From Clostridia bacterium (GTDB lineage: Bacteria; Bacillota; Clostridia; UMGS1883), in the NCBI GenBank assembly GCA_017468215.1, contig JAFUJG010000341.1, forward strand, positions 1 to 10,570: a stretch of DNA of 10,570 nt, written 5' to 3'. Shown here piece after piece: positions 6,007-10,570 of the stretch. Each line of letters begins with the position of its first letter. Within the stretch, counting starts at the first letter, position 1. The notes beneath the pieces were generated by a model that saw only the letters and a program-made list of their open reading frames with translations, did no database searches and was not told the DNA's origin. A program made the position numbers and the translations under genes.

Positions 6007-7859
6007 GAGCAGAACCTCGCTCACCTATGGGCAGACCCGGTGGCCCTGGCGGTCCCGGCGGCAGACCCGGCGGTCCCGGCATGAGACCTACCGAAAAAGC
6101 TAAAAATGCAAAGGGCGCCCTTGTGAGAGTTATCGGATATCTTGGCAGATTTAAGCTGGCTATTATTGCAGTTCTTGCACTTGTTGTTTTTCAGACCTTT
6201 TCTTCGCTGGCGGGAACATATTTGCAAAAGCCGGTTATCAATGCAATAGCAGAGCCGGTTATAGATTATGATTTTATAATTAAAAACCTTATTCTTCTTG
6301 TGATACTGTATATTGTAAGTGCACTGGCACAGGGGGTACAAAGCGTTCTTTTGGCAGTAATTAGCCAGAAAACCGTGCAGGAAATTCGAATGGAGCTGTT
6401 TTCCAAAATGGAAAAGCTCTCAATTGCGTATTTTGACAAGAGAACACACGGCGAACTGATGAGCCGTATGACAAATGATGTAGACACCCTTAACCAAACC
6501 CTTTCCACCTCTGTTACACAGATTGTATCGGGTGTTATCATGCTTGTAGGTACCTTCTGCATGATGGTTTACATAAGCATACCCCTTACTCTTGTAACCT
6601 TGGTGCTTGTACCGCTTATGCTTTTTATTACAAAAAAGATTGCGAAGTACACATCAAAGTTTTATAAGGGTCAGCAGAGTGCATTAGGTGAGCTGAACGG
6701 TCACATCGAAGAAACCATTTCCGGTCAGTATGCGGTAAAGGTGTTCTGCCGTGAAGATAAAATCTGTGAGGAATTTGAAGAAAAGAACCGTGCATACTAT
6801 GAAAATGCAGTAAAAGCACAGGTTATTTCCGGCAGTGTAGGACTTATTATGAATATGTTCAGTAACCTCAATTATGCGGTTACAGCTTTTGTAGGCGGCT
6901 TGCTTGCTGTACCAATTGTTGCGGCAACCATAGGCATAGACACATTGCAAATTGGTGATATTATTGTGTTCTTATCATGTTCCACACAGTTTAGCCGCCC
7001 CATAAACGAAATTGCAAACCTTTTTGCCACAATCCAGTCAGCCCTGGCAGGTGCAGAGCGAGTGTTTGAGGTTATGGATGAGCCTAACGAATATGTAGGC
7101 GAGGAAAATCATGTTGAACTGGGTCATGTTGAAGGCCATGTTGAAGTTAAAAATATCGACTTTGGTTACGACGAAAAGAGACTTATTTTAAAGGATGTTT
7201 CTATCGAGGCAAAGCCTGGTCAGACAATAGCCTTTGTAGGGCCCACGGGTGCAGGTAAAACAACAATTGTTAACCTTTTAACACGCTTTTATGATGTTAA
7301 CCGAGGCGAAATTTTAATTGACGGCACCAACATACAGGATGTAAAAAAAGATTCTGTAAGAGCAAAGATAGCCATCGTTCTGCAGGATACACATATGTTC
7401 TCCGTATCTGTAAGGGAAAATATACGTTATGGTAACCTTAATGCAAGCGAAGAGGAGGTTATGTATGCGGCAGATTTGGCAAATTGTCATGAATTTATTG
7501 AACGCTTGCCCGAAGGCTACGACACCGTTCTTACTGATGATGCATCCAATGTATCTGTCGGACAAAGACAGCTTCTTTCCATCGCTCGTGCGATGATTGC
7601 TGACCCCGAAATTTTAATTTTAGACGAAGCAACAAGCTCTGTTGATACCAGAACAGAAATAAAAATTCAGGAAGCCATGAAAAATCTTATGTACGGCAGA
7701 ACTTGTTTTGTTATTGCACACCGCCTTTCCACAATTAAGAATGCGGATAAAATAGTTGTTATCAATGACGGCAGAGTACAGGAATGTGGTACACATGAGG
7801 AGCTTCTTGAGCTTAACGGAATGTATGCAGGCTTGTATAATGGACAATTTACAGAATAA
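6003..7859 (+). CDS. ABC exporter half-transporter, catalytic-site subunit with Gly/Pro-rich N-terminus
   Basis: A 618-residue partner subunit. Residues 1-30 are a Gly/Pro/Arg-rich tail (RPGGPGGPGG type), followed by a six-helix membrane domain (about 40-345) and an ATPase domain (about 378-618). Motifs are Walker A GPTGAGKTT (413-421), Q-loop Gln461, a changed signature SVGQ (518-521) in place of SGGQ, Walker B ILILDE with catalytic Glu542, and switch His573 (IAHRLS). The acidic X-loop region before the signature (TDDASN, 511-516) is also unusual. Its intact Walker B and His pair with the intact signature of the upstream subunit to make the working ATP site, while its altered signature faces the partner's degenerate Walker site. 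The start overlaps the previous stop (ATGA, 6003-6006), with AAAGGAG near 5987-5993. In-frame ATGs at codons 9 and 27 are possible alternatives, but neither has the upstream AAAGGAG at a suitable distance. A strong terminator follows. Confidence 0.93.
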   Translation: MRAEPRSPMGRPGGPGGPGGRPGGPGMRPTEKAKNAKGALVRVIGYLGRFKLAIIAVLALVVFQTFSSLAGTYLQKPVINAIAEPVIDYDFIIKNLILLVILYIVSALAQGVQSVLLAVISQKTVQEIRMELFSKMEKLSIAYFDKRTHGELMSRMTNDVDTLNQTLSTSVTQIVSGVIMLVGTFCMMVYISIPLTLVTLVLVPLMLFITKKIAKYTSKFYKGQQSALGELNGHIEETISGQYAVKVFCREDKICEEFEEKNRAYYENAVKAQVISGSVGLIMNMFSNLNYAVTAFVGGLLAVPIVAATIGIDTLQIGDIIVFLSCSTQFSRPINEIANLFATIQSALAGAERVFEVMDEPNEYVGEENHVELGHVEGHVEVKNIDFGYDEKRLILKDVSIEAKPGQTIAFVGPTGAGKTTIVNLLTRFYDVNRGEILIDGTNIQDVKKDSVRAKIAIVLQDTHMFSVSVRENIRYGNLNASEEEVMYAADLANCHEFIERLPEGYDTVLTDDASNVSVGQRQLLSIARAMIADPEILILDEATSSVDTRTEIKIQEAMKNLMYGRTCFVIAHRLSTIKNADKIVVINDGRVQECGTHEELLELNGMYAGLYNGQFTE

Positions 7860-7863
7860 ATAA

Positions 7864-7903
7864 AGCAAAAAACTGCTTGGGTTTCCCAAGCAGTTTTTTG
7901 TTT
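7864..7903 (+). terminator. Strong intrinsic terminator of the marR-ABC operon
   Basis: AAAAAACTGCTTGGG (7867-7881) and CCCAAGCAGTTTTTT (7885-7899) pair perfectly around a TTT loop, extendable by three more pairs. A T-run lies at 7894-7899 and continues TTT at 7901-7903. The symmetric A/T tails mean it can act in both directions. Confidence 0.95.
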
Positions 7904-7951
7904 AGAAAAGGAAAGATATGGAATACTTTTCTATATGAGCATATAGGATAT

Positions 7952-7968
7952 AAAGTCAAGTTGACTTT
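7952..7968. promoter_or_regulatory. Perfect palindrome overlapping the rnj -35 box, candidate operator
   Basis: AAAGTCAA-G-TTGACTTT is a perfect 8+1+8 palindrome centred on 7960. Its right half contains the whole -35 hexamer TTGACT. This is a good size and position for a dimeric repressor site. No regulator can be assigned from the sequence. Confidence 0.5.
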
Positions 7969-7989
7969 TTCATTAAAAAATGATATACT
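7961..7989 (+). promoter_or_regulatory. Sigma-A type promoter of rnj
   Basis: TTGACT (7961-7966) and TATACT (7984-7989) are spaced by exactly 17 bases. Transcription should start near 7996, leaving a leader of about 37 bases. Confidence 0.88.
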
Positions 7990-8032
7990 TATATAGATTT
8001 GTTGAACGGAATTAAAAGGATAGGAGGCTATT

Positions 8033-9703
8033 ATGGCAAAGAAAAATAAAATAAAGATTATTCCTCTCGGCGGCCTTGGAGAAATCGGCAAAAATCTTAC
8101 CGTGTTTGAGTATGGCAACGAAATAATCGTACTTGATTGCGGCATGGCTTTCCCCGACGAGGATATGCCCGGTGTTGATGCGGTGATTCCGGACATCACC
8201 TATCTGATAAAAAATCAGGACAAGGTGAAAGCACTGTTCATCACACACGGCCACGAAGACCACATCGGATGTATTCCGTATTTTTTGAACGAGATTAATG
8301 TTCCCATATACGGTACAAGGATGGCAATTGGTCTTATTGAACAGAAGCTTAAGGAGTTTGGAAGGCTGTCTGTAACTAAGCTTAACCGAGTAAATGCAGG
8401 GGATGTTGTCAATATCTCGAAAAATTTCAGCGTGGAATTTTTAAGAGTAAACCATTCTATTTCTGATGCGGCAGGTGTTGCTATAAAAACTCCTGCAGGA
8501 ACCATTGTGCATACAGGCGACTTTAAAATTGACTGTACCCCCATACAGGGTACAATGATTGACCTGGCAAGGTTCGGTCAGTTGGGTACACAGGGCGTGC
8601 TTGCACTTATGAGCGATTCTACCAATGCTGAACGCCCGGGCTATACTATGAGCGAAAGAACCGTAGGCGAAAAATTTGACAGCATTTTTGAAAAGACAAG
8701 AAAAAGGATTATTGTTGCGACCTTTGCATCAAATGTTGACAGAGTTAACCAGATTATAGCGGCCAGCGTAAAGCATAACAGAAAAGTTGCAGTTTCGGGC
8801 AGAAGCATGATAAACATGATAGAAGTTGCAACAAGCCTGGGATATCTGGAAATTCCTGAGGGGACTCTTATCAATCTTGATGATGTGCGTAAATATAATA
8901 ATCATCAGGTTGTTATTATCACAACAGGCAGCCAGGGTGAGCCTATGAGCGCACTTACAAGAATGGCATTTTCTGACCACAAAAAGGTGGAAATTACAAA
9001 GGATGACCTTGTTATCATATCGGCAAGCCCTATTCCCGGCAATGAAAAGCCTGTTTCCAACGTTATCAATGAGCTTTACAAAAAGGGAGCAGAGGTTATT
9101 CATCAGTCGTTGATGGAGGTGCACGTTTCAGGGCATGCGTGCCGTGAAGAACTCAAGATTATTATGGGGCTTACAAAGCCCAAGTATTTTATCCCTGTGC
9201 ATGGTGAACACCGTCATCTTCTTAAACATTCCGATATTGCACTGAGCATGGGTATCCCCAGCGAAAAAATCTTCCGTCTTGAAAACGGTCAGGTGTTGGA
9301 GCTTAGCAGCGAGGAAGGTAAGATTAACGGTAGTGTGCCTGCAGGTAAGGTGCTTGTAGATGGTTACGGCGTAGGCGATGTAGGCAATATTGTACTGCGA
9401 GACAGAAAGCACCTGGCACAGGACGGTATTATAATTGCGTCGCTTACACTTACAAAGGATAATAAGCTTGTTGCAGGTCCCGACATTATTTCACGTGGCT
9501 TTGTATATGTGAGAGACAATGAAGACCTGATGGCAGCTGTAAAAACTGTTGCTGAAACAAGCGTTAAGGATACGCTTATTTCAAAGCACTGCGACTGGAC
9601 TGCAATCAAGACCAACTTAAGAAGCTCTTTGGGTGATTTTATTTACGATAAAACAAGGCGTAAGCCAATGATATTACCTATTATTCAGGAAATAGAAATG
9701 TAA
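8033..9703 (+). CDS. rnj: Ribonuclease J
   Basis: A 556-residue metallo-beta-lactamase/beta-CASP nuclease, the 5'-3' exo- and endonuclease central to mRNA decay and rRNA maturation in Firmicutes (B. subtilis RNase J1 is about the same length). The zinc motif HGHEDHIG gives His72, His74, Asp76 and His77. His141 (VNHSISDA) and Asp163 (HTGDF) complete the metal site. The beta-CASP part includes SDSTNAERPG (194-203), SGHA (366-369) and PVHGEHRH (389-395, His390). The C-terminal domain (about 450-556) is present, so the gene is complete. TAGGAGG at 8021-8027 supports the ATG. Only one RNase J gene is in view, so J1 versus J2 cannot be settled; all catalytic residues are intact. It forms its own transcription unit between two terminators, with a palindrome on its promoter. 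Confidence 0.96.
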   Translation: MAKKNKIKIIPLGGLGEIGKNLTVFEYGNEIIVLDCGMAFPDEDMPGVDAVIPDITYLIKNQDKVKALFITHGHEDHIGCIPYFLNEINVPIYGTRMAIGLIEQKLKEFGRLSVTKLNRVNAGDVVNISKNFSVEFLRVNHSISDAAGVAIKTPAGTIVHTGDFKIDCTPIQGTMIDLARFGQLGTQGVLALMSDSTNAERPGYTMSERTVGEKFDSIFEKTRKRIIVATFASNVDRVNQIIAASVKHNRKVAVSGRSMINMIEVATSLGYLEIPEGTLINLDDVRKYNNHQVVIITTGSQGEPMSALTRMAFSDHKKVEITKDDLVIISASPIPGNEKPVSNVINELYKKGAEVIHQSLMEVHVSGHACREELKIIMGLTKPKYFIPVHGEHRHLLKHSDIALSMGIPSEKIFRLENGQVLELSSEEGKINGSVPAGKVLVDGYGVGDVGNIVLRDRKHLAQDGIIIASLTLTKDNKLVAGPDIISRGFVYVRDNEDLMAAVKTVAETSVKDTLISKHCDWTAIKTNLRSSLGDFIYDKTRRKPMILPIIQEIEM

Positions 9704-9708
9704 AATAG

Positions 9709-9741
9709 AAAGGAACGAGATTTATATCTTGTTCCTTTTTT
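9709..9741 (+). terminator. Intrinsic terminator of rnj
   Basis: AGGAACGAGAT (9711-9721) pairs with ATCTTGTTCCT (9726-9736) with one G-U pair and a TTAT loop, extendable by two A-T pairs. Six T's follow (9736-9741). Confidence 0.92.
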
Positions 9742-9916
9742 GTTGCGACAAATTCTTTTCCGGGAAAAGCCGCATTTAAAAGGCTTTGGGAGAAAAGAGA
9801 AAGATTGGAAACTGAAATTATTTTAAAAATTGTTACATAAAAATACAGAAAATATAAAAAATACGGCGAAAGAACCAGGAAAAATCTGGAAGCGAAATTT
9901 GGGAAATATCTGTCTC
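9742..9916. other. AT-rich intergenic stretch with no recognised gene
   Basis: Between the rnj terminator and the next promoter I see no ORF with a ribosome binding site and no tRNA or known riboswitch. Two small hairpins that exclude each other are present: CTTTTC/GAAAAG (9755-9760/9764-9769) and AAAGCC/GGCTTT (9766-9771/9782-9787). The rest is A-rich low-complexity sequence. Confidence 0.5.
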
Positions 9917-9945
9917 TTTACCAATGTGATGATTGAAACTATACT
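9917..9945 (+). promoter_or_regulatory. Probable promoter of the downstream small-gene operon
   Basis: TTTACC (9917-9922; four of six match TTGACA) and TATACT (9940-9945) are spaced by 17 bases. The start should fall near 9952, directly before the Shine-Dalgarno at 9954-9960, giving a very short leader. Confidence 0.6.
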
Positions 9946-9969
9946 CACCAGGTAAGGAGGCGGATTTTG

Positions 9970-10230
9970 ATGAAATATGAAAAAAATCTCAAAATTATCA
10001 AAAACGGATATGAGGAGGAATATGTGTACTATGTAAAGGAATGTTACAGCGAGGAGTTTAAATGCCAAATGTACAATGTGGGAATTAAGAGTGCATACAG
10101 AAAAAAAGAAATAGACTCCTTTTCGCCCTCCAGAGAAGAAGCGGAAAGACTGTGTGATTATCTTTACGATAAAAATGTTGATATTGAAAGCTTATTTTTA
10201 ATGGCGGAGGAATTTATTGTCACCGGATGA
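9970..10230 (+). CDS. Small acidic protein of unknown function (possibly DUF6514-like)
   Basis: An 86-residue protein with no signal peptide or membrane segment. It is rich in Glu, Lys and Tyr. The layout is an N-terminal beta-rich half (EYVYYVKECY, then CQMYNVGIKS), a SxSREEAERLCDYLYD helix (about 52-67) and a C-terminal helix ending in MAEEFIVTG. That pattern (a YxVGI strand, a Ser-capped helix, and a final hydrophobic-acidic helix) recalls the small clostridial DUF6514 family, but I recognise this only loosely and assign no function. AAGGAGG at 9954-9960 lies nine bases before the ATG at 9970. A TTG at 9967, one codon earlier, is a less likely start. The next gene begins 28 bases after the stop, so the two are probably co-transcribed. 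Confidence 0.75.
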   Translation: MKYEKNLKIIKNGYEEEYVYYVKECYSEEFKCQMYNVGIKSAYRKKEIDSFSPSREEAERLCDYLYDKNVDIESLFLMAEEFIVTG

Positions 10231-10258
10231 ATATATTTAAGAAAAAAGGGGTGACAAG

Positions 10259-10570
10259 ATGGAATTCAAGAGCGAAAAGAGCGTTGCGGTAACATTGGGG
10301 CTCATCTTCCGCACGGTACTGACAGCGTTCCTTACCACCGTGGTGCTTATGGCGATACTGGCATTGCTCATATGCTACACGCCGCTGCCGGAGGAGGCTG
10401 TGACGCCCTCGGTTTATGCACTTAACTATTTTTCGGTTTTTCTTGCGGGGCTTTTCTCGGCTGCAAAGGCTCGGAAAAAGGGGTTTCTTACCGGAGGACT
10501 GTCGGGAGGGTTATATATGCTTTTGGTATATCTTCTCGGCTACATACTATTTGGCGGAATTGCGTTTTCA
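10259..10570 (+). CDS. Small integral membrane protein, TIGR04086/DUF3792-like, cut by window end
   Basis: The frame is open from the ATG at 10259 to the last base (104 codons). The translation starts with a short charged stretch (MEFKSEKSVAV) and has at least three hydrophobic segments: about residues 13-40, 55-70 and 79-103. Between the last two is a basic loop with KARKKGFLTGG followed by LSGGLYMLLVYLLGY. A small multi-helix protein with an (R/K)KKGxxxGGLxGxxY turn is the pattern of the TIGR04086/DUF3792 (YrzE-like) membrane family of Firmicutes. Members are roughly 110-130 residues, so only the end of the gene is missing. AAAAGGGG at 10244-10251 provides the ribosome binding site. The function of the family is unknown. 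Confidence 0.8.
   Translation, partial: MEFKSEKSVAVTLGLIFRTVLTAFLTTVVLMAILALLICYTPLPEEAVTPSVYALNYFSVFLAGLFSAAKARKKGFLTGGLSGGLYMLLVYLLGYILFGGIAFS

Noticed and set aside
7930-7968. Possible divergent minus-strand promoter (TTGACT, then TATAGA at 18 bases) from the rnj palindrome
   Set aside because: It would fire straight into the symmetric terminator at 7864-7903 with no gene to serve. The TTGACT is a by-product of the palindrome.
8729-9124. Long minus-strand open frame opposite rnj
   Set aside because: No ribosome binding site or recognisable domain. It lies wholly within the well-conserved RNase J gene and looks like an antisense shadow.
9755-9787. Mutually exclusive small hairpins after rnj, considered as a riboswitch or attenuator
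   Set aside because: Stems are only six pairs, no terminator is attached, and the likely promoter of the next gene is downstream of them.
9856-9869. 14-base match (AAAAAATACGGCGA) to the left arm of the terminator at 3131-3144
   Set aside because: A single 14-base A-rich match is expected by chance in a window of this size, and the second copy has no matching right arm.

Overview
The window looks like a chromosomal stretch of a low-to-moderate GC anaerobic Firmicute, most likely class Clostridia (an Oscillospiraceae/Lachnospiraceae-type genome). This is judged from the gene families present (TypA, a Cmk-like kinase, RNase J, a TIGR04086/DUF3792-like membrane protein), the strong AGGAGG-type ribosome binding sites, the compact spacing and the U-tract terminators. 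No rRNA, tRNA, CRISPR array, transposase or phage gene is visible. I see no clearly new multi-gene system. The parts that merit a second look are regulatory.

Layout. (1) 8-580: an HD-domain phosphohydrolase, ending inside a perfect AT-rich inverted repeat. (2) 690-3129: typA/bipA (ribosome-associated GTPase) followed after 19 bases by a cytidylate-kinase-like P-loop protein, probably one operon, ending at a bidirectional terminator shared with (3) a convergent NUDIX hydrolase on the minus strand (3147-3611). (4) 3612-3838: a 227-base divergent intergenic region packed with inverted repeats. It holds the NUDIX promoter, the marR promoter and a tandem palindromic operator. (5) 3839-7859: a tightly coupled marR-ABC-ABC operon with two ATGA stop/start overlaps and a very strong terminator. 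(6) 8033-9703: ribonuclease J, with its own near-consensus promoter overlain by a perfect 17-base palindrome, and its own terminator. (7) 9970 to the end: a small acidic protein of unknown function and the 5' part of a small integral membrane protein, probably co-transcribed from a promoter at 9917-9945.

How the genes work together. The MarR regulator and the two ABC half-transporters form a self-contained drug/xenobiotic-response type module. The two ABC subunits have complementary defects (one has lost the catalytic Glu and the switch His, the other has a changed signature motif), so they are expected to pair as a heterodimeric exporter with one degenerate and one working ATP site. The MarR protein probably represses its own operon through two TTAGTATGCTAA half-repeats lying on the -10 box. 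TypA and RNase J are translation and RNA-decay housekeeping genes. The HD protein, Cmk-like protein and NUDIX hydrolase are nucleotide-type enzymes whose substrates cannot be told from sequence.

Confidence is high for the family of the main genes, moderate for promoters and operators (read by eye), and low for the functional meaning of the intergenic palindromes.
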